From contig OY282430.1 in assembly GCA_958296025.1 (NCBI GenBank), forward strand, positions 620,001 to 684,000: a DNA stretch of 64,000 nt, in the 5' to 3' direction. Position numbers and translations under genes: made by a program. The notes under the pieces are model-generated. The model was not told the origin of the DNA, did not search any database, and saw only the letters and a program-made list of their open reading frames with translations. Shown here one piece after another: positions 8,374 through 16,692 of this stretch; position 1 is the first letter of the stretch; every line of letters begins with the position of its first letter. The DNA is from an uncultured Pseudomonadales bacterium (GTDB taxonomy: Bacteria > Pseudomonadota > Gammaproteobacteria > Pseudomonadales > Azotimanducaceae).

Positions 8374-9246
8374 ATGGCGCCCCGCGTGGATATGAGAGTG
8401 TTGAAAAGGCTGGTCCGCAATATCCTTCCGGCGCGGGCGCATGGCGCACTCCGCCGGGTGGTCCATACCCAGCGGCTCAACCGGCTGCCTGTGATGGCGG
8501 TGGACGTTGCCCCGCTTCCCAAGGCGGCGGAGATTTCGCTCTCGGATATGCTCCGGGGCGACGGCATGTTCGACAGCTGGGAACAGGCGCAAACCTCGAT
8601 AAAAGAAATCTTCGAATACATGCCCTGGACTCACGCCACCGATCCCCAAAGCTGCCGGGCAATCTACCACCTGATTCGCCGTTTTCAACCGCGCTCCCTT
8701 CTGGAAATCGGCACCAACCGCGGCGCATCCACCTTATGCGCCGCCATGGCAATGCGGGAGTACCGGAATGTAGGCCGCTCGCCCCGTCTGGTCACCGTGG
8801 ACTTGTTTGACGTCAACGATCCTGCCGCCGCAGAGGCGAAACGATACCGCATCTCCACTCCCCCCCGGGAACTGCTGGCCTGTCTGGACTGTGCCGACAT
8901 GGTGGAATTTTCCATCGCCCGGTCCACGGACTATCTGAACGGGCGCGAAGCGGAGTTCGATTTCATCCTCCTGGACCACGCCCCTGCCGCGGACATTGCC
9001 TACCGGGACATCGTGCTGGCCATCAGGGCGCTGCGCCCGGGCGGACAACTGTTGATTCATTCCTACTTTCCGGGCAGGAAACCCTTGGGGACGGATGAGC
9101 GCGTCAACTCCGACTCCTACCTCGCCCTACGCCGTCTGCGCCAGGAAGGCGCCCGCTTGGTCGCCTTGCCCTTGGGCCCGCTGCCCTGGCCGGCGAAGCC
9201 CGGCGAGCCGAACCTCACCAGTCTGGCCCTCTTGGCGAGGGAATGA
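8374..9246 (+). CDS. SAM-dependent methyltransferase (class I, Methyltransf_24-like)
   Basis: A 290-residue class I methyltransferase. The SAM-binding motif I is EIGTNRGAST (111-120). It is followed by a VTVDLFDV strand, a FDFILLDHAP motif and the GGQLLIHSY strand. The LEIG.N.G and LLDHAP signatures resemble methyltransferases encoded in polysaccharide clusters. The start is uncertain: ATG 8374 and ATG 8392 (MRVLKRLV) are both possible and neither has a strong ribosome site. It lies among glycan genes, so an O-methyltransferase acting on a sugar or a small carboxylate is plausible, but the substrate is unknown. Confidence 0.7.
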   Translation: MAPRVDMRVLKRLVRNILPARAHGALRRVVHTQRLNRLPVMAVDVAPLPKAAEISLSDMLRGDGMFDSWEQAQTSIKEIFEYMPWTHATDPQSCRAIYHLIRRFQPRSLLEIGTNRGASTLCAAMAMREYRNVGRSPRLVTVDLFDVNDPAAAEAKRYRISTPPRELLACLDCADMVEFSIARSTDYLNGREAEFDFILLDHAPAADIAYRDIVLAIRALRPGGQLLIHSYFPGRKPLGTDERVNSDSYLALRRLRQEGARLVALPLGPLPWPAKPGEPNLTSLALLARE

Positions 9247-9310
9247 CCAACTGTGGTGTAATGGGCGCCATCGGCGGAGTCGCTTGGACGCTATGAAGGG
9301 GTGTTCATCC

Positions 9311-10462
9311 ATGCGCATTCTTTTGCGGAAGCAGTGCTCCCGAGCCCGATCGGGGGCGGGGGAAACGGGCCGGCTTGGGGCGGCTGCGGTGGCCTTGACA
9401 TTGGCCTGCACAGGGGCCTTGGCCCCGGCCTTGGCGGCGGCGGAGGGCCGCTCCATCACGGCGGTGTCTTTTGGCGGCTCCTACGCCAAGGCGTCGGTTA
9501 AAGCCTATCACGAACCCTTCATGCGGGAGACCGGCATCCGCGTCAACCTCGACGAGTACAATGGCGGGCTGGCGCAAATCCGCGCGCAGGTGGAGACCGG
9601 CAATGTCAACTGGGACGTGGTTGACCTCAACGCCGGGGAAGTCCTGCTCGGCTGTGACGAGGGTCTGCTGGAGGAAATCGACCAGGACGCCCTGCCGCCG
9701 GCCCCGGACGGAACGCCGCCGGCGGCGGATTTCGTAGCGGAGAAAACGCTCGACTGCGGCGTTAACATCAGTATTTTTTCGACTGTTTACGCCTACAATC
9801 GAGAGTTGTTCCCCGATGCCAAACCCCTCACCATTGAGGATTTTTTCGACTTGGAAAAGTTTCCTGGGCGGCGCGGCATGCAACGGGAGCCTAACGCCAA
9901 CTTGGAGTTCGCCTTGGTGGCGGATGGCGTGCCGACGGAAGAAGTCTATGCGGTCCTTTCCACTCCGGAAGGGATGGACCGCGCCTTTCGCAAGCTGGAT
10001 GGGATCAAGAGCCAAGTGGTTTGGTGGGAGACGGGGGCCCAGCCGCCGCAGATGTTGGTGGATCGCGAGGTGGTCATGAGCACGGCCTTCAACGGCCGCA
10101 TTTTCAACGCCCAGTTTCTGGAGCAGCAGCCCTTGGAGATCGTTTGGGACAGCCAAATGCTGGGGTTGAGCTATTTGGCCATCGTGGCCGGCTCGCCCAA
10201 TGCGGACTTAGCCCGGCGGTTTGTCGCCTTCGCCACCAGCACGCAGTCCGTGGCCAACTTGGCCGGCTACATCTCCTATGGAATCGCTCGCCGCTCGGCC
10301 ATGGCGTTTGTGGGCAGACACTTTGAGGTGGACGTGGACATGCGGCCGCATCTGCCCACCGCCCCGGAGAACATGACCAAGGTGGTGTTTGAGGATTTCG
10401 AGTGGTGGGCCGACAACCAAGACGACCTGAACGAGCGGTTCGCCGCATGGTTGATTCGGTAG
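9311..10462 (+). CDS. Periplasmic ABC solute-binding protein, polyamine type (PotD/PotF-like)
   Basis: A 383-residue exported protein. A basic N-region and the hydrophobic run AAAVALTLACTGALAPALA form a signal peptide cut near residue 42. The mature start ITAVSFGGSYAKASV and the NWDVVDLNAGEVLLGCDEG segment match family-1 binding proteins of the spermidine/putrescine group. The ATG at 9311 is preferred over 9293 because AAGGGG lies ten bases upstream of it. No permease or ATPase gene is adjacent, so this is an orphan binding protein whose transporter must be encoded elsewhere. The polyamine specificity is a guess from the family. Confidence 0.75.
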   Translation: MRILLRKQCSRARSGAGETGRLGAAAVALTLACTGALAPALAAAEGRSITAVSFGGSYAKASVKAYHEPFMRETGIRVNLDEYNGGLAQIRAQVETGNVNWDVVDLNAGEVLLGCDEGLLEEIDQDALPPAPDGTPPAADFVAEKTLDCGVNISIFSTVYAYNRELFPDAKPLTIEDFFDLEKFPGRRGMQREPNANLEFALVADGVPTEEVYAVLSTPEGMDRAFRKLDGIKSQVVWWETGAQPPQMLVDREVVMSTAFNGRIFNAQFLEQQPLEIVWDSQMLGLSYLAIVAGSPNADLARRFVAFATSTQSVANLAGYISYGIARRSAMAFVGRHFEVDVDMRPHLPTAPENMTKVVFEDFEWWADNQDDLNERFAAWLIR

Positions 10463-10475
10463 GGGACTTTCCGCC

Positions 10476-11918
10476 TTGCTACAGGATGCGTCGCCCCGGC
10501 AATTGCCCTCCCTTAAAGATCTCCATGTGCTGGTGGCCGGCGATGTCATGGTGGACCGCTATTGGCATGGGAACGCCGGGCGCATTTCCCCGGAGGCGCC
10601 GGTGCCGGTGGTGGCGGTGGACCAAGTGGAGGACTGTCCTGGCGGCGCCGCCAATGTCGCCCTGAACTTGGCCAGTCTTGGGGCGCAATGCACCCTGCTC
10701 GGCTGTGTGGGTCGGGATCTGGAGGGAACCGCGCTGCGGAGCGTTCTTGAGGCGGCGGGCGTCCATTGCGACTTCGTGGAGGTCGAGCAATGGGCCACCA
10801 TCCAAAAAGTTAGGGTGGTCAGCCGCCAACAGCAGTTGTTGCGCAGCGACTTTGAAGCGCCCCTGCCGGCCGAGGCGGCCGAAGCCTTGGCGGCCAAACT
10901 GCCGGCCCATCTGCCGAATGCGGCGGCGCTCATTCTCAGTGACTACGACAAGGGTGCAATAGCGTCGCCAGCCGGCTTTATTGCAGCCGGCAAGAAGGCC
11001 GGCGCGGCGGTTGTGGTGGACCCCAAATTCAAGCCATTCAGCGCCTACGCCGGCGCCAGCCTGCTAAAGCCGAACCAACGGGAGTTCAACGCCGCCTTGG
11101 GTGCCGTTGGCGATGTCCATGCGCTTGGCGAACAGGCCCAATCCCTGTGCGAGCGGCTGAGCATCCGCGCCTTGGTGGTTACCGCGGGGGCTGGCGGCAT
11201 GGCGGTGGTTGACAGCGAGGATGGCGGGCAAGTCCGGCACCTGCCGGCGCTTCCGGTGGAGGTGTATGACGTCACCGGCGCTGGGGACACGGCGGTGGCG
11301 GTCCTTGGGATGGCCGCCGGCCTAGGCTGGCCACCCTTGGACGGTGCCCGCCTAGCCAACATAGCCGCCTCGTTGGTGGTGGCGAAGTCCGGCACCGCCG
11401 TGGTCAGCGGCCCGGAGCTCGCCTACGCTGCCGCCCAAGCCGGCATGGACCGCGGCACCCTGTCCCAAGACCAACTCCGGCTGGCCGTAGCCGTCGCCCG
11501 CAAGGCCGGCGAGAAGATCGTCTTCACTAACGGCTGTTTCGACATCCTGCACGCCGGCCACGTCACCTACCTGGAACAAGCCCGCCGCTTGGGCGACCGA
11601 CTATTGGTGGCCGTCAACGACGACGCCTCCGTCACCCGCCTAAAAGGCCCACCCCGCCCCATCAACCCGCTATCCCGTCGCCTCCGAGTGCTCGCCGGCC
11701 TAGAAGCGGTCGATTGGGTGGTCGGCTTCCCGGAAGACAGCCCACAAGCCCTGCTCTCCTTGGTGCGCCCCGACGTGCTGGCGAAAGGCGGCGACTACCG
11801 CTGCGACCAAGTGATAGGGGCGGATTTCGTCACCGGCTACGGTGGCAAGGTGGAGGTTTTGGGGCTGGTGGAGGACTGCTCGACTACGGCGGCATTGGAT
11901 CGTCTTGGCAGGGCCTAG
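10476..11918 (+). CDS. hldE: Bifunctional heptose-7-phosphate kinase / heptose-1-phosphate adenylyltransferase
   Basis: A 480-residue two-domain enzyme of ADP-L-glycero-D-manno-heptose synthesis for the lipopolysaccharide inner core. The N-terminal ribokinase-type domain has CPGGAANVALNLASLG near residue 55 and the VTGAGDTAVA catalytic loop near 265. The C-terminal nucleotidyltransferase begins NGCFDILHAGHV near 351 and contains LAKGGDY. The length matches E. coli HldE. The start is a TTG with GGGGA about ten bases upstream. The gene follows the binding-protein gene by 13 bases and converges with the aldo/keto reductase gene, their stop codons overlapping. Confidence 0.95.
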   Translation: MLQDASPRQLPSLKDLHVLVAGDVMVDRYWHGNAGRISPEAPVPVVAVDQVEDCPGGAANVALNLASLGAQCTLLGCVGRDLEGTALRSVLEAAGVHCDFVEVEQWATIQKVRVVSRQQQLLRSDFEAPLPAEAAEALAAKLPAHLPNAAALILSDYDKGAIASPAGFIAAGKKAGAAVVVDPKFKPFSAYAGASLLKPNQREFNAALGAVGDVHALGEQAQSLCERLSIRALVVTAGAGGMAVVDSEDGGQVRHLPALPVEVYDVTGAGDTAVAVLGMAAGLGWPPLDGARLANIAASLVVAKSGTAVVSGPELAYAAAQAGMDRGTLSQDQLRLAVAVARKAGEKIVFTNGCFDILHAGHVTYLEQARRLGDRLLVAVNDDASVTRLKGPPRPINPLSRRLRVLAGLEAVDWVVGFPEDSPQALLSLVRPDVLAKGGDYRCDQVIGADFVTGYGGKVEVLGLVEDCSTTAALDRLGRA

Positions 11919-12670
11919 CAACGCAACAGGCGGGCGTTTTCCGCCAAATGATCCGGGTTTAGGGTGCCGACCAGAATGCTGGTTACGCCCGGGTGGGCGG
12001 CTATGGCGGTCAAGTCGGCGGGCTGGCCTTGGCCGCTATTGAGGGCTTTCTTTACTAGGACGCCGCAGCCTTGGGCATGGGCCTCCCGGACCAAAGCAGC
12101 CTCGCTGGTGTTGGCGGCGTTTAGGGTGGCCATCAAGACATCGGCGCCGGCGGCTAGGGCCGCCCGACCGCCGGCTGGGGATTTGTGCGAAAGCCCTAGG
12201 GTGCGGATCAGGCCTTGGGCCTTCAGGTCGGCTAGGCAGTCTAGTGCGCCGAACTCTTGGATGATGCGTTGGTCTTCGCCGTTGGAGTGGATGAGCGCCA
12301 CGTCCACATAGTCCGTGCGCAGCCGCTTTAGGGAGCGCCGTACGCTTGTGGCGATGTGCTCCGGGGTGAAGTTGTAGATGGAGTGCGTCCCGTCGAACTC
12401 TTCGCCGGCCTTGGTCACCAGCACCCAGTCGTGGCGTTGCCCGACCAGCAGCTCGCCTAACAGGGCCTCACTGTCGCCGTAGGCGGGGGCGGTGTCCAGT
12501 AGGTTGACGCCAAGGACGCGGGCGCCGTCCAACAGCCGCCGCGCCTCGGCCGGCGTCGGCAAGCCGAAGTGGTTCTGGTATTTTAGGCCTTGGTTGCGGC
12601 CTAGCTTCACCGTGCCTAGTCCTAGCAGGGAGGCTTGGATGCCCGTTTTGCCTAACGTCCGACGTTCCAT
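11915..12670 (-). CDS. Aldo/keto reductase
   Basis: A 251-residue AKR-superfamily reductase. The expected catalytic residues are seen: Asp and Tyr in NLLDTAPAYGDSEALLGE, Lys in VTKAGEE, and His in VALIHSNGED. The C-terminal NADPH-site segment ILVGTLNPDHLAEN is present. The protein is at the short end for the family. The ATG at 12670 is chosen because AGGAAGGG precedes it, although the frame is open ten codons further upstream. The substrate is unknown. It converges on hldE with a four-base overlap of the ends. Confidence 0.85.
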   Translation of the reverse strand: MERRTLGKTGIQASLLGLGTVKLGRNQGLKYQNHFGLPTPAEARRLLDGARVLGVNLLDTAPAYGDSEALLGELLVGQRHDWVLVTKAGEEFDGTHSIYNFTPEHIATSVRRSLKRLRTDYVDVALIHSNGEDQRIIQEFGALDCLADLKAQGLIRTLGLSHKSPAGGRAALAAGADVLMATLNAANTSEAALVREAHAQGCGVLVKKALNSGQGQPADLTAIAAHPGVTSILVGTLNPDHLAENARLLRC

Positions 12671-12854
12671 CAGTTTCCCTTCCTGCCGGCTAGGCCGCAA
12701 TGGTTTCCACCAACCCGCCTAGGTCGCAGACAACTTGCGCCAGTATTCCATGCAAAATAGAAACTGATTTCCATTTATACAGAAAAGAGGCAGCGCATCC
12801 AGAACACTCGCCCTCCCAAAGCAACCCGCTCCGCAACCCTTGCCGACGCTGGCG

Positions 12855-14030
12855 TCATTTGCCCCAGGGTGGGGTGCCTAGGGTTGCCGCCGGCAGGTCG
12901 AGGACGGGCGGGTCGGGATGTTGTGGCTTGGACATCAGGGGCAGCACTTTGTCGCCCAAATCCGGTGCTAGGGTGAGTTTCGTGGGCCAGCAGACGATGC
13001 AGTTGCCCAGCTTTTGGGCGAAGGCTTGGTGCGGAAGGCGGTTTCCGGGTTGCAGAGGCTCGGCGCGGTGCAGATGGAAGCTGTCGAGATGGACTTGGCG
13101 CCAGTCCAGCCAAGGCAGACAGGCCTGCAATTCGTGGCGGGCGTGGCGGCGTTGGTCGGCGGGGGACCGGCCGGCGCCCTCTTCGGCCAGTTGGCCGCCT
13201 AGGGACCAAAGCCACCTTCGATTGTCGGGCGCGTCCGTGCCATCCGGGTGGCTGGTGATGGTCAGACGGGGTTCGGGGCGGTTGATGCCGGTCAGGCAGT
13301 GACCATAAAACGGGCCGAGGGTTGGGCCTGTGACGATGACTTGGCGCAAGGACCGCCTTTGCATCGCCACCGGAATGCGCAGGTGGCGAAGCAGGGTTTC
13401 GTTGCCAGCTCCGGCGGCGAGGATTAGGCGGTTGCAGGCGATCCTTGCCCGGGTGGTGTGGATAATGGCGCCGTGCTGGCGGACTTCAATCTTGGCGCGT
13501 TCGTCCATTTGGTGGATGTGGGGTGCGCCAAGGTCGGCCAAGCGTTTGACTAGGCTGTAGGGGTCAAGCACAAAGTCATCCAAGCGATGGACAACACACT
13601 TGCAGGTGCTGGCGGGCAGAAAAGGAGGGAATTCGTCAGGCTGCAACCGGCGAACCCGTCCGTGCAGCAGCTTGCTGGCGAAGAAGGCGGCTAGTTTTCC
13701 GGCAGCACCGCCCTGGGCGAAGAAGTAAAAGTCATCGCTTAAGGGCCGTAGTGGGGTTAGATCCACCTCTCCAGTTCCGGCTAGGCAGGCCCGCCAACGG
13801 GCCGGCATGGCGGCCATGGCCTCGCTGGCTGCGGTCAGGGCGCCGCCGAGGGCGTACTTCAAGCCGCCGTGAATCAAGCCTTGGGAGGCCAAGGTCTGCC
13901 CGCTGCCCAAGCGCCCGGATTCAAGCAGCACAGTGCCGTAGCCAGCGTTGCGCAGCACATTCAACAGCCATAGGCCGGCGATGCCGCCGCCGAGGATGGC
14001 GGCGTCGATGTCAACCGTTGAGGTTGCCAT
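12855..14030 (-). CDS. FAD-dependent oxidoreductase (DAO family)
   Basis: A 391-residue flavoprotein of the glycine oxidase / glycerol-3-phosphate dehydrogenase fold. The dinucleotide motif is AILGGGIAGLWLLN (11-24) with the acidic strand end LLESG. SGQTLASQGLIHGGLKYA resembles the flavin-contacting loop of the family. LILAAGAGNETLL is the second FAD-contact strand. The C-terminal motif is weaker than usual (PTKLTLAPDLGDK). The substrate is not evident. The protein is cytoplasmic, with no signal peptide. Confidence 0.75.
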   Translation of the reverse strand: MATSTVDIDAAILGGGIAGLWLLNVLRNAGYGTVLLESGRLGSGQTLASQGLIHGGLKYALGGALTAASEAMAAMPARWRACLAGTGEVDLTPLRPLSDDFYFFAQGGAAGKLAAFFASKLLHGRVRRLQPDEFPPFLPASTCKCVVHRLDDFVLDPYSLVKRLADLGAPHIHQMDERAKIEVRQHGAIIHTTRARIACNRLILAAGAGNETLLRHLRIPVAMQRRSLRQVIVTGPTLGPFYGHCLTGINRPEPRLTITSHPDGTDAPDNRRWLWSLGGQLAEEGAGRSPADQRRHARHELQACLPWLDWRQVHLDSFHLHRAEPLQPGNRLPHQAFAQKLGNCIVCWPTKLTLAPDLGDKVLPLMSKPQHPDPPVLDLPAATLGTPPWGK

Positions 14031-14049
14031 CTCCTCTCCGAAGCCCCAG

Positions 14050-16416
14050 CTATATCCTTATCATCGTAACCACTCCGGTGAAGGCCGTTTCCGACTTGGT
14101 CCACACACCGTCGCTGGTTTCGTAGTACACATAGGCCCGCAGGTACTTGAGCAGGTCAGCGGGCATCGGCGTGTAGCTCAGGGTAGCGGAGGTCGAGATA
14201 TACTGGCAGTCGGTATGGGGGGTGACAGTGTTGTCGCAGCGCTGCCAGCCCCAACGCTCGTCGACCGCCCCGGCCGGCAGTTGGCCGGCGGTTAGTCTAA
14301 CAGGGGTGCCCACTCGGGGCATGGCGTTGCCGTCGGCGAAGTTCAGCGCGGCCCCGTCGGTTGCGGCGTCGGCGGCGCGCACCTTGCCGAAAACCCGGGT
14401 GTACATTTCGCTGCCGTCGATCAGGAAGACCTTGGCCCGGAAGTATTTGCCCACTTCGGCATTGTTGGGGATGTACAAGTAGGTGGGGCTGCCGCCGGCC
14501 CGGTTTGCGCCCCGGGTCGCAACGACACTGGTCCAGTTGGAGTGCCCGTCGTCGGAACGCTCCCAAGCCCAGCCTTTGCTGCCCTCCCGCAGGGTCTGGC
14601 TGCTGAGGTAGACCCAGTCGGAACGCTCCCAGGCCCGGGCTTCGCTGGTGCCCCGCAGGGTCCCGCTGCTGAAATGGACCCAGATGGGTTCGCCCGCCAC
14701 CGGGAAGTTGCCGTGGTCGGTTTTGCCCCTGGCTTGGCTGCCCTGGACTATCGGATCCTGGCTGCCGTACTTCAGTTTGGGGTACTGGAGGGGCGTTCCG
14801 AAATCCCAGGGGTCATCGCCGCCGGTCGTACCGTCGAGATCCAGGTTCCAGTTGGCGTAGATGCCGGAGTAGCCGCTGGGCCGTTGCAGTTGTCGGGTGG
14901 TCTTGCCCTCCGGGGCAACGGTATTTGCGTCGTCGTCAATGCCGGTGGTTCCGGCGTCCCAATAGCTGTCGGCAATGCTGGTGTAGCTTTTCCCAACTTG
15001 ATCAGAGGGGGGTTCCATAGGGTCGTCGTCCCCCACCAGGCCGCCGATTTGGGCGCCGCTTTCCCCGGTTACCGGGCCGGTGGCGTAACTGGCGGAGATA
15101 TTCGTGTTGGTAATTCCATAAATCCCCGGTGCTCCCTCGACCCCCGTCCCTTCGAAACGAGTGTGACTGCCAGTGTTGAAGCCCACCAGTCCCCCTAAAT
15201 CGTTGTTGGCGCCGGCGCCATGCACCGCGCCGGTAGCGTAGCTGGCCCGGATGTTGGCGGTGGCCCGGTTGCCTCTGTGTCCATCGTTCTGCAGATGGGC
15301 GTCGTTTTCCCCAACCAGCCCCCCCGCCTTGGCGGTGGCGGTGGCGCCGGTGGCGGTAACGCTGACCCGACCGGTGGCGTAGCTGGCAGTCAGGTTGCTG
15401 GTTACCTGTACCGGGAGTCCGCCGCCATCAGCGGATGCCCTGAACCAACCCACCAGTCCGCCGGCTTTGGCACCGCCGCCGCTGGCGGTGACGGCGCCGG
15501 TGGCGTAGCTTTCGGATATGTTTCCGGAGGCAACTCGTCCCACCAGTCCGCCCGCATTGGTCGTTCCGCTGACGTCGCCAGTGGCGTAACTGGAGGACAC
15601 ACTGGCGTTTACGCTGTTGCCGCCCAGCAGCAGCGCCGTGAGGCCGCCGGCCTCGCCGCCTTGAGCGGTAACGGTGGCGGTGGAATGACTGCCGCTTATC
15701 GTTCCGCTTGTCCCCCCGACGGCATTGAGCTGCCCCACCAATCCCCCGGCCCGGTCGCCGCTTACCGTTACGCTGCCGCTGGAATCACAGTTGCTGATGG
15801 TTCCCTCGTCCGCGTGACCGACCAGTGCGCCCGCCCGTCCCTCGGCGGTTATCCGCACATTGGACAAGCTGATGTCACGGAGGGTGGCGCCGGTGGTCCG
15901 TCCGAACAGCCCCGTCCGGTTTGACCCGGTTCCAGAGGCGCGGCTGATGAACAGATGGGAAATGGTGTGTTCGTTGCCGTCGAAGGTGGCGGTGAATCGG
16001 GTGGCATTGTTGCCCAGGGGCTCCCAGCCCAACCCGCCGTTGTAGTAGTGGTCGCCCGAGTCGCTGCCGTCGCCGTCACCGTTGGCGTCGAAGCTCAAAG
16101 CCGCCTTCAGTTCGTAGCCGGTGCAGGTTCCCGAGGGGCAGCCCATCCGCCCGCCGCTGGTGGTGTCCCGGCTGGGAAAGGCGGCCACATAGTCGGCGTG
16201 GGTGGCGTCGCCGTTGCCGTTCAGGTCGTGGCGGACGGCGTTCAACTGCGCTAGGGTGGTTACGTCGATGAGGCCGTTGTCCTCCGAGTCATAATCGGTA
16301 GGCGTCTGGGCGGCCGCCGTTCCGGGCCCGGCCAGCAGGGCCACCACCGCCAGCGTGGTCAATCTTGCGGCGCGGGGCTTGCCCTGCCGTAATCGGAGAG
16401 GGGGGATTGTCCGCAT
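14050..16416 (-). CDS. Secreted GLUG-repeat surface protein
   Basis: A 788-residue exported protein. Residues about 1-36 form a signal peptide ending PGTAAAQ. A segment with EF-hand-like Asp/Asn/Gly runs (DANGDGDGSDSGD) follows. From about residue 160 to 480 there are repeated GLUG-type units of the form GGLVG, SYATG, VT, which build beta-solenoids in surface adhesins. The C-terminal 200 residues contain modules with repeated AWERSD and a W..C core that look like bacterial Ig-like domains. There is no LPXTG, autotransporter barrel or clear sorting domain, so the anchoring route is unknown. Adhesion is inferred from the family. Confidence 0.75.
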   Translation of the reverse strand: MRTIPPLRLRQGKPRAARLTTLAVVALLAGPGTAAAQTPTDYDSEDNGLIDVTTLAQLNAVRHDLNGNGDATHADYVAAFPSRDTTSGGRMGCPSGTCTGYELKAALSFDANGDGDGSDSGDHYYNGGLGWEPLGNNATRFTATFDGNEHTISHLFISRASGTGSNRTGLFGRTTGATLRDISLSNVRITAEGRAGALVGHADEGTISNCDSSGSVTVSGDRAGGLVGQLNAVGGTSGTISGSHSTATVTAQGGEAGGLTALLLGGNSVNASVSSSYATGDVSGTTNAGGLVGRVASGNISESYATGAVTASGGGAKAGGLVGWFRASADGGGLPVQVTSNLTASYATGRVSVTATGATATAKAGGLVGENDAHLQNDGHRGNRATANIRASYATGAVHGAGANNDLGGLVGFNTGSHTRFEGTGVEGAPGIYGITNTNISASYATGPVTGESGAQIGGLVGDDDPMEPPSDQVGKSYTSIADSYWDAGTTGIDDDANTVAPEGKTTRQLQRPSGYSGIYANWNLDLDGTTGGDDPWDFGTPLQYPKLKYGSQDPIVQGSQARGKTDHGNFPVAGEPIWVHFSSGTLRGTSEARAWERSDWVYLSSQTLREGSKGWAWERSDDGHSNWTSVVATRGANRAGGSPTYLYIPNNAEVGKYFRAKVFLIDGSEMYTRVFGKVRAADAATDGAALNFADGNAMPRVGTPVRLTAGQLPAGAVDERWGWQRCDNTVTPHTDCQYISTSATLSYTPMPADLLKYLRAYVYYETSDGVWTKSETAFTGVVTMIRI

Positions 16417-16437
16417 AATGTTTCCGCCACCCGTGGC

Positions 16438-16629
16438 CTATGGAGTGTACTTTAGCACCCCACCCATCCTCCACGGGGAGAGATAGACAACGCCCGCCGG
16501 GGCCAGCCCGGAAGCGAGGACGGCGTCCACCACCGTGCGGTCCATGAGGTGGAAGCCGCCAGTGTCGAGCGGAATGGAGATGTGGAATCCTGAAGCCTCC
16601 AAAGCTCGCGGCGTCTCTTGGATAGGCAA
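16438..16629 (-). pseudogene. Possible remnant of a GT2 (DPM1/GtrB-like) glycosyltransferase
   Basis: A 63-codon open stretch contains IPLDTGGFHLMDRTVVDAVL. It resembles the conserved GDFRLMDRRVVDAL segment of polyprenyl-phosphate glycosyltransferases (family 2). Nothing before or after this stretch continues the match, so it is a scrap of a longer gene if the resemblance is real. It lies between the GLUG protein and the accessory ATPase gene. The match is from memory and short. Confidence 0.3.
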
Positions 16630-16692
16630 AGCCGCCGGGCGTCATCCCCGAGCGATTTTGACTGCGCATGACGCGGGGGCTATGGTGCGCCC

